This document shows positions 1 through 11,299 of a stretch of DNA of 64,000 nt, in pieces (within the stretch, counting starts at the first letter, position 1; every line of letters starts with the position of its first letter). The notes below the pieces were generated by a model that had not been told where the DNA came from, searched no databases, and worked only from the letters and a program-made list of their open reading frames with translations. The position numbers and the translations under genes are program-made. Source of the DNA: Flaveria trinervia (taxonomy: Eukaryota; Streptophyta; Magnoliopsida; Asterales; Asteraceae); the NCBI GenBank assembly GCA_025506515.1, contig JACCIX010000037.1:15001-79000 (forward strand). The letters run 5' to 3'.

Positions 1-688
1 TTTGTATGGTAGGTATGTATGTATGTTATGTATGTATGTATGTATGTGTATGTAGTAGTATGTATGTATGTAGTATGTATGTGTTGTATGTATGTATGTA
101 TGTATGTTGTATTATGTATGGAAGGTAGTATGTAGTATGTATGATGTATGTATGTATGTATGTATGTATGTCTTGTATGTAATGTATGTCGTGTGTATGT
201 ATGGTATGTATTGATGGATGTATGTATGTATGTTATGCATGTATGTGCATGTATGATGTATGTATGGATGCTGCATGGATGGCATGCCATGTATGCATGT
301 ATGCCGCATGCATGCCTGCATGCATGTATGCATGTATGCTCGTGTATGCGTGCATGCGCATGCATGCATGCATGGATGCATGTATTCATGGATGCATGCA
401 TGCATGCTGCATGCATGCATGCATGGATGGATGCATGTATGGATGCATGTATGCATGCATGTATGTATGCATGATGTTATGCATGTATGTATGTATGTAT
501 GTATGATGTATGTAGTAATGTATGTATGTATGTATGTTATGTATGTATGTATGTATGTATGTATGTATGTATGTATGGATGCATGTATGGATGCATGTAT
601 GTATGTATGTATGGATCATGCATGGATGCATGCTGCATGCATGCATGCATGCATGCATGCATTCCTGTATGTATGCATGCATGTATGT
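1..688. repeat. ATGT/ATGC tetranucleotide microsatellite
   Basis: The tract is built from ATGT units with interspersed blocks of ATGC/GCATGC (mainly about 270-470 and 625-690) and occasional ATGG units and 1-nt slips. Long open frames on both strands are only the period-4 repeat read as Met-Tyr-Val-Cys-type peptides. The tract runs directly into copia II-a accessory-ORF sequence at about 689. It begins before the window, so its full length is unknown. Confidence 0.95.
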
Positions 689-2898
689 TCCAAATCTGCT
701 AACTCAGCAATATCAATCTGCTGGAGTGTAACAGAGAGGTTGCATTGAGTCTGTTGACTTCACCATTCTCTCTTTCCACAACAAAGTTGTGAGAAGGTTC
801 ATCAAACCTCCAATGGATATCTTCCTTCTAGGCACAGAGGTTGACTAGGAATCTTGTCCTCTTCTCTTGTATCCAACCAACAGAGTCACCAGTTTCCTTC
901 TGAGCTTCTTTTCTTCCTCATTTAAAGAGTCTGAATTGAGGCCCAAAAGTCTTGCAGCCTGGTCGAAAGTTCCTCTAGAAAATCAAGGAATCTGTCTCTT
1001 GTGAGGGAACTTGAAAATCCGTCTACATAGGCAATGTTAACGTAGTCTTCTACACAGGAGACTTCGCTCAAGTGGTGCAATTAGTGAGCTTCGTCTTGAT
1101 TGCCTTAAACTCCTCAAGGAGAGATGTTTGAGATGGCTAAAGGGATGGTTTGGATGGTAATTGGTGGTTTAGGTTCAAGGTTCTGGCTAGTGTTTTGGGT
1201 TGGATGATGGGAAGTTTAGGAGGTTGAGGTGAGGGAGCAGTAGTGGGTAGTGATGTGGTTTCAGGGGTGAAGGGTTCATGTTTAATGGTGAATGGTGAGG
1301 TGAGGGTTCAAGTTGTGGTTGGGTAGAAGCAGTGAAGGTCATCCCTTTTACCCTTTATACATCTCTTTCCTTTTCCCCAACCGGATGTCAGCCTTAATTT
1401 CACTAACAACCCGTTGGAGTGTCCTTTCAGATATAGGACCCACCTGCCTACCAGAGAAGCCATGAGCCCGAGGATAGTCCTTCATCCAGGCTTTCTCAGT
1501 AAGCTTCTTAGAGGCAGTGACCCTAGCCTCTTCTTTTCTTCTTCTTCTCTCTGGATTTTTCTTTTGCAGCCTTCTTCCTTTCTTTCTCCATTTGATCCTC
1601 CTCTTTGTTGTAGAGCTAAAGGATCGTATCATCGTTGTATGGAGAGAGTTCTTGAAGATCAAAGCCTCTAGAGAGTAGGAAGTTTATTCTGTCTCTCCTC
1701 AGCTGCAATCATCCTCCTTCTGTTTCTTTTCCTTTTTCTCTAAGGCCAACCTGGCTTCTTCTTCAGTCTCAGCCTGGTTGCCTTCTCCAGATCCACCAAC
1801 TCCTCTAATGGTAGCAGGAGTGTTTCTTCATTGTCAGCTCCCATTTTAATGAGCTGGTCAATGATCTGCTCTCTTTTTTTATTGATGACAACCTCTTGAT
1901 TGGAAGCAGTGCATTTGTGCTGGCAGCTGACAGCTAGCAACTTCTCAGTCTGAAGTCTTCCTTTCTTCTTAATTTCTCAATCTTCTCTTCCTGAATCTCT
2001 TCCGCAGTCATCTTCCTTTTACCTTTATCCTTTGAAGATCCTGACTGTGGTGGTTCTTGGAGAGAGGTTTCTGATTGTGAGAGAGTCAGAAATGGTATCT
2101 GAGATGGAGGTGGAATTGGAAAGTCCTCGCTGCTCATTTCAGATGCCATTTCCAGGATAGCATCTGTGATTATCAGTTCCTCGAATATTTTAAACAGTCC
2201 TTCCGCAGCTTCTATTTCAGCTTCGGAAGATTCAGCTTGTTCTTCCGAGGCTTTTACTTCAGCTACGGAAGTTAAAGGAGATGCAAATTCTGTCCCAACT
2301 GTTTCAGTTGCTGGGCCATCAGTTCCTATTCCCCTTCGAATTGAATCTTAGGTTCCATGAGGACCTTAGGTTGACCAACTTCTTCCATAGTGGTAGAAGG
2401 TGCAGTCAGCCTTTGAAGTTCTTCTGCTCCAAGTAGATCATTGCAGCATCATGACTTGGCTGTTCAAAGAAGATCTTAACAGAAACTTGGTGAAGAGTCT
2501 GTAAAGATCATTGAGCATCCTTGGATCAATCTGAAGAGTGACTTGAGATGTTTCAGGCGCAGAGATAATAGGAGAGGAAGATGTTGAAGTGGAAGGACCG
2601 CTCTCTGTGGTTCCTTGTGTGTTTGTCTTGAACATTCTCCCCCCTTTGTGGTAGCATCATCTTGAGAGCTAGATGAGCTGGAGGAGGAAGTCAAGGAGAC
2701 CTGAAAGGTACATGCCTAACAGACCTCTCTGTGTGTTTCTCAGCTAGTTGAGCCTTGAGATTATCATCTCAAGTTGCTGAGTGGCAGATCTTGTCTCTAA
2801 AGCCTACCTGAGATTCCAGGTTGAGACTTTAGAAAGAAGATCTTGAATGAGGAGTTGCATGCTTCCCTCATCTTCTTTCGAAGAATCAGGGGAGATGA
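689..2898 (-). pseudogene. Copia II-a accessory ORF, distal (C-terminal) part
   Basis: The sequence aligns with the C-terminal two thirds of the aORF of copia II-b (about 49120-51560). In minus-strand order there is a Ser/Thr/Pro-rich stretch (2438-2694), acidic and proline-rich stretches (1934-2350), a charged helical segment rich in Lys, Arg and Glu (about 1740-2010), and a stretch whose ETLQR-type residues precede a basic motif (1348-1662). Several frameshifts break the frame. The other half of the gene lies at 15277-16779 beyond the inserted copia I-a. Function is unknown. The low-complexity charged segments suggest a coiled-coil or disordered protein rather than an enzyme. Confidence 0.7.
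2894..2898. repeat. Target-site duplication GATGA (left copy) of copia I-a
   Basis: GATGA directly precedes the LTR start TGACAGG. The second copy is 15277-15281. The uninterrupted paralogue has a single GATGA at 51556-51560, which confirms the duplication. Confidence 0.95.
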
Positions 2899-3779
2899 TG
2901 ACAGGATCAGCGATCACAAGTTTGATGTATTAGGATACAAAGCAGCGGAATACAAACTAGAATTAGACAAATTGTAGCAAGCAATCGATACTTGTAGCAT
3001 TAAGAGCGCATACGGTTATGGGAGAGAATTATTTCTGATTTCAAGAATGTTTTATAGATGTAGAATATTTCTAATCAAATCATTCGTTCATTCCATTCAT
3101 TCGTCATCGTTACAATAAGTTGTCACTCCTTATATAGAGTGCAACAATCACTGCTGTTATCACGGAAAGTGACAACTGGCAGATCTAATACCAAAATAAC
3201 TATTCTTAACAAACTACTGAAATGTTCACAACTACTGAGAACATATCAGCGTGTTAAGTACAAAATATAAAACTACTGAAACTACAACGACTGAAGAACA
3301 AGCTCTTCAGTCGTTTTACAAAACTACTGAAACATAAAATATAAAAAATCTACTGATATCACAACTACTGAAGAAGTAACTCTTCAGCAGTTGTGACAAA
3401 CTACTGAGGCTTCAGTACTTGATCTTCAGACTTTTACCTTCAGGTGTTTCATCAGCTGATGACTTCAGTAGATATCATCAGCTGATGTCTTCAGTCTTTG
3501 TCTTCAGACTTTGTACTCAGTTGTGATCTTCAGCACTTGTAACTCTTCAGCTGTTGTACTTCAGTACTTTGGTCTTTCAGCTTCAGCACTTGTGTTCTTC
3601 AGCTGTTGTACTTCAGCACTTTAGTTCTTCAGCTGTTTGAGGTCTTCAGCACTTGATCTTCAGCTGTTGAAGTCTTCAGCACTTGTCAAACTACTGATGA
3701 GGCTTTCAGCAGTGTTGTGATACCATGTGGGACTTAGAGGTTTTCTGATCTTGGCTCATTGGTTTCTTTTGGTCCAACA
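2899..3779 (-). repeat. Copia I-a 3' LTR
   Basis: On the plus strand it starts TGACAGGATC and ends GGTCCAACA, so in element orientation it runs TGTTGGACC to GATCCTGTCA. U3 (right-hand part, about 3215-3720) is crowded with ACTACTGAAG/CTTCAGCAGTTGT-type motifs and their inverted partners. A TATA box, CTATATAAGG on the minus strand, lies at 3128-3137. It matches the LTR at 14398-15276 with scattered small indels and substitutions. Confidence 0.95.
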
Positions 3780-3790
3780 AACTCCCCCTG
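3780..3790 (-). other. Polypurine tract of copia I-a
   Basis: The minus strand reads CAGGGGGAGTT immediately upstream of the 3' LTR start TGTTGG. This is the usual position of the plus-strand DNA primer. The same string occurs in I-b and a close relative in II-b. Confidence 0.9.
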
Positions 3791-3815
3791 AACCAATGCA
3801 GCCAAAACCTCTAAC

Positions 3816-6800
3816 TTATTTATTCTCCCACTTATTGATGGCAAAATGTTGGTCTTTTTCCTTCTTGATCAGTAGAGAAGATGACCCATGTAAGCTCCGG
3901 CCTGGGAAGAAATCTCGAATATTTTTTGGCAGAGTATGAATGGGACTCTGTTTTGGGGAACAGGACACAGAGTTGTTATCCCATTCATGAGATTCACTTC
4001 CCCATAATGAGTCTGTACGACTCTCTTGTGTAGGCCTCAAGGAAGGTGATTTGTTCCTCCATGGTTAGCTCTTCAGCACCTCCTTCAAACAATGATTCAG
4101 GCCCATAATACTCAGACAGGTATTTGGCCTGTTTCCCATTCTTTAGCTCCACAGTCGTTATTATTCTGTAAGCAACTCATCCGGGTGATTACCCTCTAGA
4201 AACAACTGGAGCTCATTTTTCCTGACTTCCTCAGCCTCTTGTAAACTAACCCCTTTTTCACTATTTTGTTTTCCAGCATCTTCTGAGGGGTTAGATTAGC
4301 TTTGTAGGCCTTCTTGAAGTCTTCTAGGATTTCCCAGGGTGAAACTACAAAGACCAGAGAGATCACTTCATCTACGATCTTTTTCACCTGGCCAATGTAT
4401 CTCCGAGGTATATTGTTCTTATGAATTCTGTGAGAGACCCTGGGATCAGGCCAAATCCTCACTCTTTCCTTTTGATATTGAAAGGTATGCCTGAGAGTGT
4501 AAAGTCTGAGGGCTTGCTCCTTCATATTGATGATAGAAGATGTGGCTGCATAAGCTTTGTCAACTCTCTTCAGCAATTCCTCATCATGCTGTTTATGAAG
4601 CTCTTCTTCTTCTAGCTTCACTTTAACCATTTGTCTCTGGACTTCAGGAGTAATTGCTGAGAGTGACTTTGGCCTTAGGCAACTGAATCACAGCTGAGAG
4701 CGGCAGCCTGTCTTCATCATCTTCTTCATCATCTTCTAGCCTCAATATCCTTCTCTTCTTCTTCAAGGGTATATCATCGGCTATGGGTTTTGAGGGTAAG
4801 GGAGTTGGTTTGGTGGGTTGTGTTTTGGGTGGTTTTGGTGTGGGAATGTTGACAGGCTGTTCTAGCATCCTTGAGGTGAGTGTGGCTTTTGATTGCTTGC
4901 TAGCTCAGTCCTGCTCCCAGCACCCGCTTCATTCAAGCTTCAATAACAAGCCCCTTAGTATATGCTTCAGATGAACAGATCTTGGTGGTGATTGCCAGAT
5001 ACTGTCCCTGGACCAGCTTTGATTTCGATCATTGATCTTCAGGGATATTTTGCAATAAATCTGATCATGATTTCAAGCCTTTCTCTTTCTAACACTTCAT
5101 AACTTGCCCATCTATTCTGGATTTCTTCATCTCTAGTCGTCGAATCTCAGAGTCAAGTTTATTGGTGTCATGGCCTTGCCTAAACAGCTGATCAATGATG
5201 TTGTCCATGATCTGCTGTGTTCGGCTCAGCCTCTTTTATCATTAGCTCCAAGGCTTTATCTTCAGCAATGTGCTCATCAGCACCTTTCTTTCGCTTGTAG
5301 GTGAGCATTGGTTGCTGTTCTTTCTCTTCTCCTCCTTTTGGGCTTGCTTCGCTTCCTTCTTTTCCTCGGATCGTTTCCTCTTCTTTCTTTCACTGCATAC
5401 TCTCCCCCTTTTTGGATGCATTGGAGGAAGGGGTTTGTGCCGCAAAAGAGTCTTTTGGACAGCAGCCTCAATCAAGGGCTGTAAAGTTGAGGAAAGCCTC
5501 TCATCAATGGCTTTGGTCACAATATCAGTGATTATGGGTGTGATGAGAGGGAGGGAATTTTGGAGTACAAACACCTATTTGCTCAGGAGGGTTCTGTTCC
5601 TGAGAAGTAGGGCCTGAACAGAGGCAGGTGGTTGATTTTGGAGTGGCTCAGTGTTTAGGAAACCTTCAAGTGAAGGTGCCATCTGTGGGTGGGTAGAGGC
5701 AGATGTCTTTCTTTCTCCTTGTGAGGTTGGTCAAGTAGGTTTTGCAGCCTACTGACTTTTCTCTTCAAGGATTGTGTTCTGGGCAAGAACATCATAGAAA
5801 AAGCCCAGGTCATCATCAGCCGAAACTGAATCATCTGACCTCCTGCTTAGAGCAGATTTACATGCACTGGTGTAGACCAGTGATGCATGTGCCCCTTGTG
5901 CTTGGTACTGGGGACTTCCAGCCTCAGGACAATGTCCATCATCAGCTTTGCCTCTAGTGAGGTCTTAGCAATGTTACCAGCCTCACTCTGGTCATGTGCT
6001 GAGTCAGAGGAGGTGGCAGCCTCACTAGATATTCTAAGCTCCTTGTCTACACCAGGAGATAGAAGTGGTAAACCCCTGTGCTGTGGGTTCTCAAGTGCAC
6101 TGTGTTCCTCCCCCTCATTGTAAGGTATTCCATTCCCAGTAGGAGTGGTTTCTGGGGAGGGGTGAGGAGTGCAATTGAGTCAGCACTTGTGCAACTATTA
6201 AAGTTGGGCTGTGAGGGCGGTTGTTTGAGGTGAAGGGATAGAAGCAGTGTGCACCTAGGGAGGTTGGTGCTCTTCAATGGCAATCTCCTCAAGTGAGGAA
6301 GATCCCAGATATGTAGGTGCCCCTTGTGTGGTTGTGCAGGCTCCTGTTGAGAGGAAGCCTGAGCGGCTATGGCTAGAGGTCATTGTATCCACTATGGGGT
6401 TTGGACTAGTGGATATATCCTGCGTTGTGTTGCAGGGGCATCCTCAGGGGACTCAATTCCCTGAGTAGCCGTTTTGGGTTTCTTTTTGGTGGGTTTGGTG
6501 GGGACTTGGATTTGGAGGTGGTGGCTGTGGGTTCCAGCTGCGTGGTTTTTCGCAGCTTGGCAGCCATTTGAGTGTCCGGTCAGAGTTGTGTCGGGAGTAT
6601 ACTTCCGCAGAAACAGCCGTAGCAGGGGACTCCCAAGCCAACAAGTCCCTCAGCATTAAGCTGGTTTGTAATGATGGCCATTATGAACCGTGGATATAGT
6701 ATCCAACGGTTGGCAGTTTAGTTTTTGAGCCTATCCTTGAGCTCTAAAAATATTATTTCAGAAAAATTAAGTGGTTGTTGCTCAAGAATAGAATACATTA

Positions 6801-7271
6801 CCTGCTGCCATTTTGTGTCGACATTTGATCCCAAGACGACGTCTTAGGGGCCAAACATACATTCACCATGTGAAAGATTAGGCGCTCAGCGTCATTAAAG
6901 TATTTCTTCAAGATAGTGGAGGCACTGAGATCGCCTTGATATCCATGTTGAGCAAAGGATAGATCTATGGTGCCCTTCGGATATCCAGCAGGAGAAGTAG
7001 CCTCATTCAGTTGAAGAATTTGGCGGATTATTGCAGGAGTGATGACTACTTCTTTGTTGTTGACGACCGACTGGAGGATGGTGTGTTGTTCTCCCTAGGG
7101 TAAGTAACGTTCATCCAAAATTGGTGCAAGGATTCGGCATGTATATGGGATTCAAAGAAATGCCGTGTTTGTATTGGGACTGAACCATAAGATCGATAGC
7201 AGTATCGAACTTAGTCCAGATGGCGATTTAGTGAGGTAGGCAACACAGTTGTGTCGCGGTTTAATTTGCAT
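3816..7271 (-). pseudogene. Copia I-a accessory ORF (aORF), longin-like N-terminus
   Basis: A large ORF downstream of RNase H and before the polypurine tract, in the position of 'env-like' or accessory ORFs of SIRE-type copia elements. The start is placed at 7271, where the frame begins M-Q-I-K-P-R-H-N-C-V-A-Y-L-T-K, matching I-b. The segment resembles the start of the family II aORF (HNQVALL...). Later parts include a Pro-rich stretch with a run of acidic residues (4644-4868), a charged region with KLEEEELHKQHDEELLKRVD-type helix (about 4570-4630) and a conserved C-terminal part (3816-4630). Multiple 1-nt frameshifts break it. About 1,100 codons would be expected when intact. Molecular function is unknown; a vesicle-protein role should not be inferred from the name longin-like alone. 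Confidence 0.75.
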
Positions 7272-8041
7272 AGACCCATTGAAGAGGGAAGTTTTGGAGA
7301 GGAACTTAGGTTTGAAGAAGATGAAACATTGAGAGCTAAGGTTAGGGATATATATAGGGTACGACGGGCAAAAAAACGACTGAAGGATGTGGTGTTAGTC
7401 ATCATAGTTTTAAACGACCGTTGACATGGTATATCCTTTCAGACGTTGAAACAGCTGAAGTCGTGGTGTTAGGCATCAGTAGTTTAGAAAACTACTGAAG
7501 ACCGTGGTTTTGACTTCAGATGATTGAAACAACTGAGGACTTGGTGTTTGTCATCAGTATTATGAAACTACTGAAGACAGTGGTTTTGTCATCAGCTGTT
7601 TAAACAACTGAAGACTTGGGATTAGTCATCAGTAGTTATAAACTACTGAAGACTGGTTTTGCTTCGTTGTGTAAAATGAACAGCAGTTGTACAAACGACT
7701 GAAGATAAAGTTCTCTTCAGCTGTTTTCGTCAATTCTTAGCTTTTCAGCTGTTTCAAACTGTCCTCAACACATTCATCAGTCTTTTTGGCTGATTTCTTG
7801 TTTTCATAGGAAATCAGTACTTATCTGTTTTTACTGATTTCAGTAGTTGTAACTGCATCAGTAGTTTGTAACTACATCAATAGTTTAGAACAGATGAAGT
7901 ACTTCAGTACTTGTGAGACATTTAGCCTTCAGTAGTTATAAAAACTACTGAGGGTAAAAGAGCTCTCAGTACTTATATGTGACATAGGTACTCATGATCA
8001 TCAGTATGAATTACTAAGATCATCAGTAGTTTTCACTTATT
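7272..8041 (-). promoter_or_regulatory. Copia I-a pol-aORF spacer, candidate internal promoter
   Basis: This 770-bp non-coding interval lies between the pol stop (8042-8044) and the aORF start. From 7433 to about 8040 it carries repeated CTGAAG/CTTCAG cores, several arranged as inverted pairs such as CAGTAGTT...AACTACTG (near 7476, 7548, 7630). The same motifs fill the U3 of this element's LTRs. A TATA-like box follows at 7348-7357. I infer a promoter for the aORF transcript; no transcript evidence is available here. Confidence 0.55.
7348..7357 (-). promoter_or_regulatory. TATA-like box upstream of copia I-a aORF
   Basis: The minus strand reads CTATATATAT in a C/G-flanked context (ACCC before, CCC after), 77 bp upstream of the aORF ATG at 7271. 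The counterpart in I-b (25357-25364) is TATAAATA, 74 bp upstream of its aORF. Confidence 0.5.
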
Positions 8042-11000
8042 CTAGTTGCAGCATACCAAGCCTTAACACCAGGTTTTGGAAAGTTGAACTATCCAAAGGC
8101 TTAGTAAAAATGTCTGCAAGCTCATCAGCACTAGGCACAAACTTAGGATCAATCAGACCTTTTTCAAAACAATCCCTTATAAAAGATGTCTGATCTCTAT
8201 ATGTTTGGTCCTAGAGTGCTGGACTGGATTTTTGACAATGCAAAGAGCTGAAGCACTATCCATTAACAATGGAGTCTTAGTCTCTGTATGCCATAATCCA
8301 AAAGTTGGTTTTGAAGCCAGAGTACCTGAGATGTACACTTGCAGCAGCATGTACTCTGCTTCAGCAGTGGATGTAGCAACTGAGGTCTGTTTCTTGCTCT
8401 GCCAAGAAATCAAGCAGTTGCCTAGGAATTGACATCCACCAGAATTGATTTCCTGGTCAACTTACACCCTGCATAGTCACTGTCAGAAAAAGCAACTAAT
8501 TTACCAGAATGTCCGGTAGAATACCTAAACCTAGAGATGGAGTGCCTTGCAGATATCTAAAGATCCTCTTGACTGCAATCAGATGAGATTCTTTAGGTGC
8601 AGCCTGAAATCTAGCACAAACACATGTAGCAAACATAATTCTGGTCTAGAAGCTGTTAAATACATCAAGGACCCAATCATACATCTGTAAAGTGTTTCAT
8701 CACCACTTTACCTTTCTGATCTGTGTCCAGTTCTGTGGTGCTGCTCATGGAGTAGAACAAGGCTTACAGTGTTGTAAATCAAACTTTTGCAAAAGATCTT
8801 TTGTATATTTGGACTGATGAATAAAATTCCATCAGCCTTTTGTTTGATTTGCAACCCCAGAAAGAACTGTAATTCTCCCATGGCACTCATTTCAAACTTC
8901 TGTTGCATCAACTTTGTAAAGGCATCACACAACTTTGGATCAGAGGATGCAAAAATGATATCATCTACATAATTTGAACAAGTAGATTATGCTACCCCTT
9001 TCTTAATGATAAAGTCTTACTATGGAGCCTCTAGTGAAATTGTTTTCCAGAAGAAAGTTTGATAATGTCTCATACCAGGCCCTGGGAGCTTGTTTTAACC
9101 CATAAAGAGCTTTATCAAGCTTATACACCCAATTAGGATGTTTTTGTCCTCAAAGCCTGGAGGTTGACATACATAAACCTCTTCTTTAATTTTTCCATAC
9201 AAAAATGCACTTTTGACATCCATTTGAAAAACTTTAAGGTTTTGATAAGCAGCATAAGCTAAAAACAATCGAATTGCTTCCAGTCTGGCTACAGGGGCAA
9301 ATTTTTCATCATAATCAATACCTTCTTCTTGTGCAAACCCCTGAACAACCAAGTCTGGCCTTGTTCTTAACATAAGCCCATTTTCATCAGTTTTGTTCCT
9401 AAACACCCATTTAGTGCCTATTGCACACTTACCTGGAGGTAGAGGAACCAGTTTCCCCCACACTTGCTGTTTCTTGAACTGAAGAAGCTCAAGCTGCATA
9501 GCATCAACCCATCCATTGTCCTTTAAGCAATGTGATAATTCTTTGGCTCTTGCTGACTGATGAAGAGAGCATAGAAGCAGAAATTTGACAGTTGACTTCT
9601 TGTTGATACTCCAGCAGTGATATCACCAATGATTTGAGACATAGGGTGATTCTTCAGATCTTGATACACAATAGATCTGTGCAAGTGTTTGTAGCCGGCT
9701 CAGCAGCAACAGATGGTGATGGTGAATCATTTCCTTGAAACCAATCAGTGGATGGTAATTCAAGGAAGTTGAATTCGAAGAGATCTCATCAGCATTTGTT
9801 ATGGATGGTGCTACTGGAGCTACAGGAACATCAGGGCTAGCTGAGTCAGGCAGCTGATCACTAAACGAAGAGGTGAGTACTGCAATCATCATCATCATCA
9901 GCAGTACCACCAGGTGGTGAACTGTTGACAGGAGCAACAGCAGGAGTTTGATAAGGAACATATTGCAGTATGTCCAAATCAAATAGCTCCACAGGACTTT
10001 GTGGAATCTTGTCCTTTGGAGATTCATTAACTTACATGTAGAGTTTCTTCAACCATCTTTGTTCTGCAGTTGAAGACTCTGTATGCCTTGCAAGTAGATG
10101 ATAACCAACAAATTACCCTGCATCCACCTTAGGATCAAATTTATTGAGTGATCCTTTGTGTTGAGAATAAAACAGGGACCCCAAATGCTTTGAAAAATGA
10201 AATCAGAGGAGCCAAATGATGGAGAACTTCATATGGAGTCTTCATCAACCTCTGATTTACTAAAACTCTATTTTGCACATAACAAGCTGTGTTGACAGCT
10301 TCAGCCCAAAGGTCATGGCAAACCTGAGTCAGCCAGCATGGACCTTGCAGCTTCAATGAGGGTCCTGTTCTTTCTCTCCACTACTCCATTTTGCTCTGGA
10401 GTCCTTGGAATGCTGAACTGCCTTTTGATTCCCTTTGAAAGATAGAAGTCATCAAGTGTATGATTTCTAAACTCAGTTCCATTGTCACTCCTAATACACT
10501 TGACTGGAAGGGAATACTACTTCTCAATGTACAACACAAAGTGAATAATCTTCTGAGCAGCCTCATCCTTTGAATGTAGAAAGAAAGTCCATACAAATCT
10601 GGAGTAATCATCCACAATTACCAGACAGTATTTCTTCTTTGCCATGCTCATTACTCTCACAGGACCCAATAGATCCATATGCAGTAATTGCAAGCAGGCG
10701 TGGACCTTGGGCACTTCAATAGGAGGGAATGAGACTTTGTGCTGTTTTCCTTTTAAACAAGCAGTGCAGGTTTCATCACAGTGGAACTCCTTTATGGTAA
10801 CCTCTGACTAAACTATTGTGGGTAGCTGATTCATGTTTTTGAGATTAACATGACCAAGCCTCCTGTGCCACAGTTTAGATTCTTGAGAAGAGGCTTTGGA
10901 AATAGGCAAGGATTGCCTTTGAGATCTATCTTCTTAGACAGATCTAAGGCATACACTCTTCCTATCCTGTTGGCTTTCAGGAAGTGTGATCATCCAACAC

Positions 11001-11299
11001 CTTGTCAATCAAGTGCAAAACTTGGATGACAGATCCTACAGTTTTTGACTGGTGAAAAGGGCAACATGGCCTTTATCACACATTTGACTGACACTAAAGA
11101 TTGTACTTGAGATTTTCCACATGATTAACATCATCAAATTTGATTTCTCCATTGGAGACAAAGCCCTTACTGATGATGTAACCCCTAGCTCATTGCCAAA
11201 GAGACAAATCCCTTCTTCCCTTGAGAGTAGTCATAAGAAGAGAGTTGTTCCCAGTCATGTGCATAGATCCCCCACTGTCTACATACCAGATGCTACTTT
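8042..11299 (-). pseudogene. pol: Copia I-a pol: protease, integrase, RT, RNase H
   Basis: In element order: protease with an intact active-site context WYVDSG (11271-11288) followed by MHMTGN; integrase with an LLHMDLLGPV first-Asp segment (about 10660-10690), SDNGTEF region (about 10470-10490) and the downstream AEAVNTACYV segment (10260-10320); RT thumb/fingers with KWVFRNKTDENG (about 9400) and MDVKSAFLYG (about 9210); YVDD codons at 8960-8971; RNase H with ISWQSKKQTSVATSTAEAEY (about 8330-8413). The reading frame shifts repeatedly; one 1-nt deletion lies directly before the YVDD codons. The stop is at 8042-8044 after M-L-Q-L. It would supply all enzymes for reverse transcription and integration if intact. 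Confidence 0.88.

Noticed and set aside
112..748. Several open frames of 60-160 codons on both strands
   Set aside because: They are the ATGT/ATGC microsatellite translated in all frames, with Met/Tyr/Val/Cys/His periodic peptides.
5270..5617. Plus-strand 115-codon ORF and others opposite the copia genes
   Set aside because: Antisense shadows of minus-strand aORF and pol sequence.
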